Below are positions 39,473 to 46,454 of a DNA stretch of 64,000 nt, piece after piece. Position numbers and translations under genes: made by a program. The notes beneath the pieces are model-generated. The model was not told the origin of the DNA, did no database searches, and saw only the letters and a program-made list of their open reading frames with translations. Origin of the DNA: Ideonella_A intermedia_A (GTDB lineage Bacteria > Pseudomonadota > Gammaproteobacteria > Burkholderiales > Burkholderiaceae_C); assembly GCA_943370175.1 (NCBI GenBank), contig CALRPU020000021.1:39838-103837 (forward strand). Direction: 5' to 3'. Each line of letters opens with the position of its first letter. The first letter of the stretch is position 1.

Positions 39473-40664
39473 ACGGCCGCCGGTCGTTGAGTTCGTCCAG
39501 GTAGTTGGCCACGCCTGAGCCCTCGCGGGCCAGGAAATCGGCCACCGCCTGCGCGAACTGCGGGTGCGCCAGCCAGTGCGCGGAGTGGGTCTGCACCGGC
39601 AACAGGCCGCGCGCCATCTTGTGCTCGCCCTGGGCGCCCCCCTCGAAGCGCTGGTAGCGCTGGGCGATGCACCAGGCCAGCGGTTGGTAGTAGCAGGCCT
39701 CGAAATGCAGACACGGGATGTGCTCGACCGCGCCCCAGTAGCGTCCGTAGGCGACACCGGACGCGGGCTGAAGGCCGATCAACGAGGTGGCCACCCGCTG
39801 CCCCCCACGCCAGGCTGTGAACAGCAGCCAGTGCTCGGGCATGGCCTCGGCCATCCGCGCAAAAAAGTCCCGGGTGAGGTAGGGCGTCGAGTGGTGAGCG
39901 CGGTAGGTGAGGGTGTAGCAGCGGTAGAAGAAATCCCAGTCGGCGGCGGCGATGTCGAGACCGGTCTGCGCCGTGAAATACACGCCGGCCTCGTCGACCT
40001 TGCGGCGCTCCTGCTGGACCTTCTTTCGCTTCTCGCGCTGCAGGCTGGCCAGGAAGTCGCTGAAGTCCCCGTAGGGCAAAGGCGTCCGGTTCTGCCAGTG
40101 GAATTGGACGGTGCTGCGCCCCATCCAGCCGGGCGCGGCAGTGGCACCCGGCCGCGTTCCGTTCACGGTCGCCACGGCGTCGCGGTCGGCGTCGCTGAGG
40201 AACAGGGCGTGCACCGACGACAACCTTGCGTCCTGCGCCAGCGCCACGCTTGCTTGAACCAGCGCGGCCCGGCTGTCGGCGTCCCGCGCCAGCCACCGCG
40301 AGCCCGGCACCGGCGTGAAAGGCACTGCGGTCAACAGCTTCGGGTAGTAGGCCAGCCCGTGGCGCTGGTACGCGTCCGCCCAGGCCCAGTCGAAAACGTA
40401 CTCGCCGTAGGAATGGTCCTTGACGTAGACCGGGCACGCCGCCACCAGGTGGTCGCCCTGGCTGACGGTGATGAATTGCGGCAGCCAGCCGGTGGCGGCA
40501 TTGGCGCTGCCCGATTCATGCAGTGCCGCCAGGTATTCCAGGCGCATGAAGGGCGTGGGAAGGTCCTGCTTGGCCAGCAGCGCGTTCCATGCCGCACGGT
40601 CGATGGCGGTCGGGTCGTCGTGCACCCGAATGACATAATCGTTCGACCTCGACTGCTGTTTCAT
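39462..40664 (-). CDS. GNAT/FemAB-like protein of the COG3146 family
   Basis: A 400-residue cytoplasmic protein of the COG3146 (peptidogalycan biosynthesis/recognition, FemAB-like GNAT fold) family; biochemical role unknown. Characteristic stretches are RLEYLAALHESGSA near residue 42, VYVKDHSYGEYVFDWAWADA near 78, and the C-terminal FEACYYQPLAWCIAQRYQRFEGGAQGEHK, with the Gly-Ala-Gln-Gly-Glu segment typical of the family. A Lys/Arg-rich helix (LQREKRKKVQQERRKVDE) lies near 208-226. Its ATG is immediately back to back with the nadE ATG (CATATG), and its 3' end overlaps the M16 gene by 11 bp, so the gene is boxed in on both sides. Confidence 0.82.
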   Translation of the reverse strand: MKQQSRSNDYVIRVHDDPTAIDRAAWNALLAKQDLPTPFMRLEYLAALHESGSANAATGWLPQFITVSQGDHLVAACPVYVKDHSYGEYVFDWAWADAYQRHGLAYYPKLLTAVPFTPVPGSRWLARDADSRAALVQASVALAQDARLSSVHALFLSDADRDAVATVNGTRPGATAAPGWMGRSTVQFHWQNRTPLPYGDFSDFLASLQREKRKKVQQERRKVDEAGVYFTAQTGLDIAAADWDFFYRCYTLTYRAHHSTPYLTRDFFARMAEAMPEHWLLFTAWRGGQRVATSLIGLQPASGVAYGRYWGAVEHIPCLHFEACYYQPLAWCIAQRYQRFEGGAQGEHKMARGLLPVQTHSAHWLAHPQFAQAVADFLAREGSGVANYLDELNDRRPFKA

Positions 40665-42341
40665 ATGTCACTCACGCCCACGGTTCGGATTGCACTGGCC
40701 CAGCTCAATGTCACGGTGGGTGACCTGGATGGCAATGTTCGCCGCATCGTAGACGCTGCCCGCGCCGCACAGGCGCGTGGGGCCACCGTGGTGCTCACGC
40801 CCGAGCTCAGTTTGTGCGGCTACCCACCCGAGGACCTGCTGCTGCGCCCGCAGTTCATGCAAGCCTGCCAGGCCGCCCTGCTGGATTGCGCGCGGGCGCT
40901 GGCGGACCTGCCGAACCTCCACGTGGTCGTTGGTCACCCGCACCAGTGGGGGCAGCAGGGCCAACTCAGGTCGCGGTCGCACGCCGTGCCGCTGCGCTTC
41001 AATGCCGCGTCGGTGCTTCACGGCGGCCAGGTCGTCGCCACTTATTGCAAGCGCGAACTGCCCAACTACCAAGTGTTCGACGAGCGCCGCTACTTCGCGT
41101 CCGGCCGCGACCACGGGCAAGGGGCCACGGTCGTCGACGTCGGCGGCTTGAAGCTCGGCCTGCTGGTGTGCGAGGACGCCTGGTTTGACGAGCCCGCACG
41201 CCTCGCCCGGGAAGCCGGTGCCGACGTGCTGTGCGTGCTCAACGCCTCGCCCTTTCACCTTGGCAAGGTGGGCGAACGCGAACAGCGCATGGCCGAGCGC
41301 GCCCGCGACGTGGGTTTGCCCCTGCTCTATGTCCACCTCACCGGCGGACAGGACGAGGTCGTGTTCGACGGCGCCTCCTTCGCGCTGGACGCCGATGGCG
41401 CGCTGGGTGCCCGAGCGGGGATGTTCACCGAGTCGCTGTTGATCGTCGACACCGATGGCCGCACCGTCCGTGGCGAGGTGTCGGACGTGCCATCGGCCGA
41501 GGCCCAAGCGTGGCGGGCCCTGGTCCAGGGCGTTCAGGACTACATCGGGAAGAACGGCTTTCCCGGCGCCCTGATCGGCTTGAGTGGGGGCATCGACTCG
41601 GCCCTGGTGCTGGCCATCGCGGTCGACGCACTCGGTGCCGAGCGGGTCCGCACCGTGATGATGCCGTCGCCTTACACCGCGGAAATTTCCTGGGTCGATG
41701 CGCGCGACATGGCACAACGGCTGGGTGTCCGTTATGACGAGATCGCCATCGCGCCCATGGTCGACGCCTTCCGCCACAGCCTCGCCAGCGACTTTGCCGG
41801 CCTCGCGGAAGACGCGACCGAAGAGAACATCCAGGCGCGCGTGCGCGGCACCTTGCTGATGGCGTTGTCCAACAAGTTCGGCTCGATCGTGCTGACCACG
41901 GGCAACAAGAGCGAGATGGCGACCGGCTACTGCACGCTCTATGGCGACATGGCAGGCGGTTTCGCCGTCATCAAGGACGTGGCCAAGACCCTGGTGTACC
42001 GCTTGGCCCGCTGGCGCAACGCGCAGGGCAACGCTCCGGTGATTCCGGAGCGCATCATCACGCGGGCGCCGTCGGCCGAGCTGCGGCCCGACCAGACCGA
42101 CCAGGACAGCCTGCCGCCCTACGAGGTGCTGGACGCCATCCTGCAGCGCTACATGGAAGAGGACGAAAGCATCGACGACATCGTGGCCGCCGGTTTCGCC
42201 CCAGCCGACGTGGACCGCGTGACCCGCCTGATCAAGTTCAACGAGTACAAGCGGCGACAGGCCCCGGTGGGGATCCGCATCACCCACCGCGCGTTTGGTC
42301 GGGATTGGCGCTACCCCATCACCTCAAAGTTCCGCGCATAA
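40665..42341 (+). CDS. nadE: Glutamine-dependent NAD+ synthetase
   Basis: Final step of NAD synthesis: amidation of nicotinic acid adenine dinucleotide using ammonia from glutamine. The 558-residue protein has an N-terminal nitrilase-type glutaminase (about 1-265) with the catalytic Glu in TPELSLCGYPPED, Lys in YCKRELPNYQVFDE and nucleophilic Cys in LLVCEDAWFD, then the synthetase domain with the PP-loop LSGGIDSALVLAIA near 306 and TTGNKSEMATGY near 405. The ATG at 40665 adjoins the start of the divergent COG3146 gene with no gap; CATAAT at 40634-40639 is the likely -10. glnB follows after 31 bp. Confidence 0.95.
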   Translation: MSLTPTVRIALAQLNVTVGDLDGNVRRIVDAARAAQARGATVVLTPELSLCGYPPEDLLLRPQFMQACQAALLDCARALADLPNLHVVVGHPHQWGQQGQLRSRSHAVPLRFNAASVLHGGQVVATYCKRELPNYQVFDERRYFASGRDHGQGATVVDVGGLKLGLLVCEDAWFDEPARLAREAGADVLCVLNASPFHLGKVGEREQRMAERARDVGLPLLYVHLTGGQDEVVFDGASFALDADGALGARAGMFTESLLIVDTDGRTVRGEVSDVPSAEAQAWRALVQGVQDYIGKNGFPGALIGLSGGIDSALVLAIAVDALGAERVRTVMMPSPYTAEISWVDARDMAQRLGVRYDEIAIAPMVDAFRHSLASDFAGLAEDATEENIQARVRGTLLMALSNKFGSIVLTTGNKSEMATGYCTLYGDMAGGFAVIKDVAKTLVYRLARWRNAQGNAPVIPERIITRAPSAELRPDQTDQDSLPPYEVLDAILQRYMEEDESIDDIVAAGFAPADVDRVTRLIKFNEYKRRQAPVGIRITHRAFGRDWRYPITSKFRA

Positions 42342-42372
42342 ACTCACCCCCATCACGCCCCAGGAGTCCGCA

Positions 42373-42711
42373 ATGAAACAAATCACCGCCATCGTCAAAC
42401 CCTTCAAGCTCGAAGAAGTGCGCGAAGCCTTGGCCGAGGTGGGTGTGACCGGCCTGACGGTCACCGAGGTGAAGGGCTTCGGGCGGCAGAAAGGCCACAC
42501 GGAGTTGTACCGGGGTGCGGAGTACGTGGTCGACTTTCTGCCCAAGGTGAAGGTCGAGGTGGTGGTCAAGGACACCGACGTCGACCGCTGCATCGAAGCC
42601 GTGGTGCGTGCGGCCAAGACCGGCAAAATCGGCGACGGAAAGATCTTCGTCACGAGCGTCGAGCAGGTGGTTCGGATTCGGACCGGCGAGACCAACGAAG
42701 ACGCCGTCTGA
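42373..42711 (+). CDS. glnB: Nitrogen regulatory protein P-II
   Basis: Trimeric signal protein that senses 2-oxoglutarate, ATP/ADP and, through uridylylation, glutamine. The 112-residue protein has the full PII pattern: MKQITAIVKPFKLEEVREAL, the T-loop with the uridylylated Tyr51 in YRGAEYVVDFLPK, and the C-terminal signature GKIGDGKIFVTSVEQVVRIRTGE. GGAG lies upstream of the ATG at 42373. GlnB rather than GlnK is suggested by the absence of an adjacent amtB. The link to nadE (31 bp) is common in betaproteobacteria and suggests that PII and NAD synthesis are expressed together. Confidence 0.94.
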   Translation: MKQITAIVKPFKLEEVREALAEVGVTGLTVTEVKGFGRQKGHTELYRGAEYVVDFLPKVKVEVVVKDTDVDRCIEAVVRAAKTGKIGDGKIFVTSVEQVVRIRTGETNEDAV

Positions 42712-42763
42712 TCGGCACTTGGGGCCTGGCCTAGGCGCCCGCGGGAGCGCCGCACCCGTCGCC

Positions 42764-43345
42764 TCAGATGGCGCGGTAATCGTCTGGAGCCGAGGCCGCG
42801 GCGGCCAGCTTCGCCAGACGCGCCACCAGGGCATCGGGGTCGTTGTCGACCTGAATCACCTGCCGCTGAGGCGGGCTGACAAAACCCTCTTGCACGCTGG
42901 CGTCCAGAAAGGCCAGCAGCGTGTCGTAGTAGCCCGCGGTGTTCAACAAGCCGACCGGCTTGTCGTGGTAGCCCAGTTGGCGCCACGTCCAGACTTCAAA
43001 CAGTTCCTCGAAGGTGCCCAGGCCGCCGGGCAGGGCGATGAAGGCGTCGGCCGCCTCGGCCATCATCTGTTTGCGCTCGTGCATGGTCTCCACCACGTGC
43101 AAGCGCTGCAGTCCGGCATGGCCGACCTCCAAGGCCATCAGCGCGCGAGGGATCACCCCCATCACCTGAGCACCTGCCGCCAGTGCGGCATCGGCCACCA
43201 CGCCCATCAGGCCCGCCCGTCCGCCGCCGTACACCAGGCGCCATCCACGCTGGCCGATGGCCGTGCCAATGGCCACCGCGGCGTGTTGGAAACGGGGGTC
43301 CTGGCCTGGGCGGGACCCGCAATAGACGCAAAGAGAAAAGCTCAT
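42764..43345 (-). CDS. LOG-family protein (TIGR00730), cytokinin riboside 5'-monophosphate phosphoribohydrolase type
   Basis: A 193-residue Rossmann-fold protein of the LOG family, members of which release the base from (cytokinin) nucleoside monophosphates; the bacterial role is not settled. The nucleotide-binding N-terminus is VYCGSRPGQDP, followed by LVYGGGRAGLMGVVADAAL, and the family signature PGGLGTFEELFEVWTW appears near residue 105, with the ERKQMM segment just before it. The family-typical length is kept. It converges on glnB (52 bp) and stands 65 bp from dgkA. Start and identity are clear; only the natural substrate is uncertain. Confidence 0.9.
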   Translation of the reverse strand: MSFSLCVYCGSRPGQDPRFQHAAVAIGTAIGQRGWRLVYGGGRAGLMGVVADAALAAGAQVMGVIPRALMALEVGHAGLQRLHVVETMHERKQMMAEAADAFIALPGGLGTFEELFEVWTWRQLGYHDKPVGLLNTAGYYDTLLAFLDASVQEGFVSPPQRQVIQVDNDPDALVARLAKLAAAASAPDDYRAI

Positions 43346-43410
43346 CGGGCGGGGTCAGCGGTTGGCCGAGGTTCGTTGGGTGGTTTCCACAGAAGGGTCG
43401 GCGGTGACAC

Positions 43411-43788
43411 TCAGCCGAAGCGCGCCCAGAGGGCCGCGCTCCAGATGCCGCCGCACAGCATCAACGACAGGAACACCGCCGCGCTCGCCAGGTCTTTGGC
43501 GCGTTTCGACAGGTCATGGATCTCGAAGGAGACGCGGTCGATGGCCGCCTCGATGCCGGAATTCAGCAGCTCGACGATCAACACCAGCATCACCGATCCC
43601 GCCAACAACGCGACCTCGACCCAAGTGCGGCCCAACCACCAGGCCGCGGGCATCAGCACCACGGCCAGCCACACCTCCTGACGGAACGCGCTTTCGCCGG
43701 CGTACGCGCTGCGCAGACCGGACAGCGAGTACCCCGTCGCATGGACAACGCGGTCCAGGCCGGTGCGGCCTTTGTGGGGGTTGCTCAT
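43411..43788 (-). CDS. dgkA: Diacylglycerol kinase, prokaryotic type
   Basis: Small integral membrane kinase that phosphorylates diacylglycerol to phosphatidic acid, recycling lipid from membrane-derived turnover. The 125-residue protein has an amphipathic N-terminus with GRTGLDRVVHATGYSL, three hydrophobic segments, and the signature VELLNSGIEAAIDRV followed by AKDLASAAV, containing the catalytic and Mg-ATP-binding acidic residues. The ATG at 43788 gives the usual MSNPHKGRTG start; upstream in-frame sequence overlaps the RDD gene and is rejected. The gap to the RDD gene's stop is 11 bp, so it is probably the last gene of the sigma-factor operon or a close neighbour. Confidence 0.92.
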   Translation of the reverse strand: MSNPHKGRTGLDRVVHATGYSLSGLRSAYAGESAFRQEVWLAVVLMPAAWWLGRTWVEVALLAGSVMLVLIVELLNSGIEAAIDRVSFEIHDLSKRAKDLASAAVFLSLMLCGGIWSAALWARFG

Positions 43789-43799
43789 GGTCGATGGGG

Positions 43800-44354
43800 T
43801 CACCGCTTGGCGGGCCGGACGGGGCGATGGGTTTCCAGGCGGGTGCCGCACAGCACGTCGTGGAGGAACTGGCGCTGCGGCTGCAGCCGGGCGAGCGCCG
43901 CGTAGGCGAAGACGCCGATGGTCAACACGCCAAATGTGGTCGACGCACCACTCAGGCCCGACCACCACAGCGCCAGCAGCGCTGGCGCGAACCACAACCA
44001 CGACAGCAGGTAGCGCACCAGCGCGCGCAACTGGCTGATCTTGCGTCCTTGGGTGTCAACGACCCGGATGTGCCAGGCCTTCATGGCCACGGTTTGCCCG
44101 CCGCGCGACCAGAACCACACGAAGTAGATGCCCAGCACAACGAACAGGAAAGCCTGGAGGCCATGGCGTCCGGTCAGCGCGTGCCGTTGTTGCGTCAAAG
44201 ACGAAAACAAGTACCCGGCGATCATGACCACGCCGAACAGCACCACGCCTTCGTACGTGAAGCTTGCGAGCCGGCGCCAAATGCCCGGGGTGGCCTGAAC
44301 GGCCTCGCCGGAGACCACCGCCGTTGCGGTGGCCGGGTCCTGCGCGCCGCTCAC
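43800..44354 (-). CDS. RDD family membrane protein
   Basis: A 184-residue inner-membrane protein with the RDD domain: GIWRRLASFTYEGVVLFGVV, where the Arg is kept but the family's Asp positions are replaced (LASFTYEG), then four hydrophobic segments and the conserved KAWHIRVVDTQGRKISQLRALVRY block. RDD proteins are thought to be transport-related; function here is unknown. Its ATG overlaps the stop of the DUF3106 gene by 4 bp (ATGA), a clear sign of translational coupling within the operon running from the ECF sigma factor. Confidence 0.85.
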   Translation of the reverse strand: MSGAQDPATATAVVSGEAVQATPGIWRRLASFTYEGVVLFGVVMIAGYLFSSLTQQRHALTGRHGLQAFLFVVLGIYFVWFWSRGGQTVAMKAWHIRVVDTQGRKISQLRALVRYLLSWLWFAPALLALWWSGLSGASTTFGVLTIGVFAYAALARLQPQRQFLHDVLCGTRLETHRPVRPAKR

Positions 44355-45193
44355 GGGCGGGGCATCGGCGCTGGCGCTGCCGCTGAAGCGCCGACGGCCA
44401 CGGTGGCCGCGCCCTGTGGGCCCCGCTTGGGCAGCAGGGTGTATTTGTCAATGAACATGGGCGTCGCGGCGATCTTGGGCAATCCGGTCTGTTGATGGGG
44501 CGGTGGTGCCGGCCGGTTGGACACCAGCGTCGTGGTCGCACCAGGGCGCGCCTGAATCACGGTGGGCGCCACGCTGCGCGGTTGAGCCGCGAAGTTAGGG
44601 TTCGGCACGAGGTTGGACTTTACCGTGGTGGCTTTCGCCACTTTGTCGGCCTGGGCCTTTCGGTTGGCGCTCGCCGAGGCCGATGTGGGCGCGGCGCGTG
44701 CCGCCAGTTGCTTCTTCTGGTCGCTTGGCAGGGCCTTGTAGTCTTCCCAGCGCGCTTCCCGGTCAGCCGCCGGCGTGGCCCGCCGCGCTTGCAGGTAGCG
44801 AAGTCGCGCTTGGCCGCGCTCTGCAGGCGTCATGCGCGCCCATTCCAGCATGCGCGCCTTGATGCGGTCGCGCTCATCGTCCCGCATGCTGGGCATGCGC
44901 TGGGCAAGTTCGATCCACTTCTGCTTCTGCGGGCTGTCCATGCGTGGCCAGTCCGGTGCGAGCGGTGCCAGCGCTTCGCGTTGGGCAACGCTCAGGCTTT
45001 GCCAGGTCGGGCCTTCGTTGACGGCCACGGCCTCCCGGGCCGCTGGGGCGCCGGGCACCGCCTGGGACCATGCCAAGCCGGCGGCGGTCGCGCAGGCGAT
45101 GCCCGCACCAAGCCAAAGCGCCGCCAGCGCACGGTGGTGCGCTGGCGGCTGGGAGGGTGTTCGCCGTGGTGTTGACGAGGCGGGCAGGGGCAT
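44351..45193 (-). CDS. DUF3106 protein, membrane-anchored periplasmic
   Basis: A 280-residue protein with a single N-terminal hydrophobic helix (about residues 23-44, ending AWSQA, either an anchor or an uncleaved signal), then a charged all-helical DUF3106 domain at about 60-160 rich in Trp and Arg (WQSLSVAQREALAPLAPDW, WARMTPAERGQARLRYLQAR), and a long Pro/Ala/Thr-rich C-terminal tail. The repeated L-x-x-x-Q/E-R pattern recalls periplasmic stress proteins of the CpxP/Spy type, but no relation is proved. The ATG overlaps the DUF3619 stop by one base (TGATG), and its own stop overlaps the RDD start. Confidence 0.8.
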   Translation of the reverse strand: MPLPASSTPRRTPSQPPAHHRALAALWLGAGIACATAAGLAWSQAVPGAPAAREAVAVNEGPTWQSLSVAQREALAPLAPDWPRMDSPQKQKWIELAQRMPSMRDDERDRIKARMLEWARMTPAERGQARLRYLQARRATPAADREARWEDYKALPSDQKKQLAARAAPTSASASANRKAQADKVAKATTVKSNLVPNPNFAAQPRSVAPTVIQARPGATTTLVSNRPAPPPHQQTGLPKIAATPMFIDKYTLLPKRGPQGAATVAVGASAAAPAPMPRP

Positions 45194-45642
45194 CAGTTCC
45201 GCGGGGTCTTCAGGTACTCGACAAATCCGGCGTCGCCATAGGCCGACGGCGGCAGGTCGTCTCCCAGCAGGTCGGCGTCGACGTCGGCCGCCACCTGGAT
45301 CTGCGCGGCCATGTGCTCGTGCTGAATCAACACCAGCCCTGCCACCAAGGCCACCAGCGGCAACAACGAGGCCAAACGCAACCAAGACTGCTTGCCGAAC
45401 CCGCCCAAGGCCAAGGTTGCACCGCCTTGGACCGTGGCGGCGGGTGCCGCTTGCAGCCGGCGCGCCTGGCGGGCCCGCTCGACCGCTTGCTCACGCGCGA
45501 ACTCGAGGCGGGTCGCAATGTCGTTCGGCAGCGCTTCGCTGCCCTCGCTGAGCAGCGCGGACAAGCGCAAGCCCAGGCGCGCTTCCAGCGCGGGGGCTGA
45601 CATGGGCCGGTGGGACGTGGCTGGTTGGCGTGGTGTGATCAC
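45193..45642 (-). CDS. DUF3619 protein, single-pass membrane; possible anti-sigma factor
   Basis: A 149-residue protein with a cytoplasmic helical N-terminus (LEARLGLRLSALLSEGSEAL, then a long Arg-rich helix EFAREQAVERARQARRLQ), one membrane helix at about residues 88-107 (RLASLLPLVALVAGLVLIQ) and a 40-residue acidic periplasmic tail. The order, topology and position directly after an ECF sigma gene are those of anti-sigma factors, but the family is annotated only as DUF3619, so this is inference. The GTG at 45642 overlaps the sigma-factor stop (GTGA); an ATG at 45603 would remove 13 residues. Translationally coupled on both sides. Confidence 0.78.
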   Translation of the reverse strand: MITPRQPATSHRPMSAPALEARLGLRLSALLSEGSEALPNDIATRLEFAREQAVERARQARRLQAAPAATVQGGATLALGGFGKQSWLRLASLLPLVALVAGLVLIQHEHMAAQIQVAADVDADLLGDDLPPSAYGDAGFVEYLKTPRN

Positions 45643-46205
45643 AGCGAAATACCCCGAAGTTTGAGGGCCTTGGCCAAAGCGTGGACGGCCCTGGAACAGT
45701 GCGTTTTGACGCTGCCTTCCGAGCAGCCCATGACGGACGCTGTCTCGGCGACATCGAGTTCCTCCCAGTAACGTAGCAAGAACGCTTCCCGTTGACGGCC
45801 CGGCAGCTGATTCACCTCGGAATCGATCGCCGCTAGCACCTGCGCGCGCGACACGCTGTCGGACGCGCTTTCTTGGGAGGCCGACCCGTCGCGCGACTCC
45901 AACGCCTCGAGGATGTCAAATTCCCCGTCAGCGTCGGCACCGTCGAAATCAGAAAAGTTCTTGAACAGCGCACCGCGCACCTTGTTGCGCCGAAACCAGT
46001 CCATGGTGGCGTTCGACAGGATGCGCTGGAACAACAGCGGCAGCTCCTGGGCCGGCCGGTCCGCGTAGTTTTCGGCCAGCCGAATCATGGCGTCCTGCAC
46101 GATGTCCAGCGCCGAGTCGTCGTCGCGTACCGCGTAGCTGGCTCGCTTGAAGGCCCGCTTCTCGACGCTCTTCAAAAAATCGGCAAGTTCTTTGTCGGAT
46201 GCCAA
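45639..46205 (-). CDS. ECF-type RNA polymerase sigma factor
   Basis: A 188-residue sigma-70 family factor of the extracytoplasmic-function type. Region 2 contains YAVRDDDSALDIVQDAMIRLAENY, and region 4 contains LPGRQREAFLLRYWEELDVAETASVMGCSEGSVKTHCSRAVHALAKAL, with a clear helix-turn-helix. The linker is acidic (NFSDFDGADADGEFD). The TTG at 46205 is preferred because it gives the usual SDKELADFL start; it has no good ribosome site, and an upstream TTG at 46295 would add 30 residues. It heads the overlapping operon with DUF3619, DUF3106 and RDD genes and is divergent from ilvB. The signal it responds to is unknown. Confidence 0.88.
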   Translation of the reverse strand: MASDKELADFLKSVEKRAFKRASYAVRDDDSALDIVQDAMIRLAENYADRPAQELPLLFQRILSNATMDWFRRNKVRGALFKNFSDFDGADADGEFDILEALESRDGSASQESASDSVSRAQVLAAIDSEVNQLPGRQREAFLLRYWEELDVAETASVMGCSEGSVKTHCSRAVHALAKALKLRGISL

Positions 46206-46299
46206 GGGAATGGAGGCGCGCTGAGCGCCGTGGAATCGCAACTGATTATCGCATCGCGCGCGCGCCACCCGCGCCCCGGGAAGACCAGCAGCCAAAGCG

Positions 46300-46321
46300 G
46301 TGCAATAATCATGGGTTGCAC
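46300..46321. promoter_or_regulatory. Inverted repeat in the sigma factor / ilv intergenic region
   Basis: GTGCAA (46300-46305) and TTGCAC (46316-46321) form a perfect dyad with a 10-bp spacer, a layout typical of a dimeric repressor or activator site. It overlaps an AATAAT box that could be the -10 of the ilv operon. The protein that binds is unknown. Confidence 0.35.
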
Positions 46322-46454
46322 AACATTAGGTCATTCACCGGTTGCCCGACCACGGGCCATCGCTCACTGACCGCGCAGGCGCCACACCCACCCCACAAGG
46401 GCGCGGAGAGGCGCACCAATGGTTTTTCGTCAGAGAAATTCACAAAGGTTCAAC

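Noticed and set aside
42733..42752. GC-rich hairpin after glnB as a terminator
   Set aside because: GGCGC/GCGCC can pair, but there is no T tract and the stem is short.
46311..46370. A 19-codon frame upstream of ilvI considered as a branched-chain leader peptide
   Set aside because: It has only one Leu, one Ile and one Val, no runs of control codons, and no convincing terminator before ilvI.
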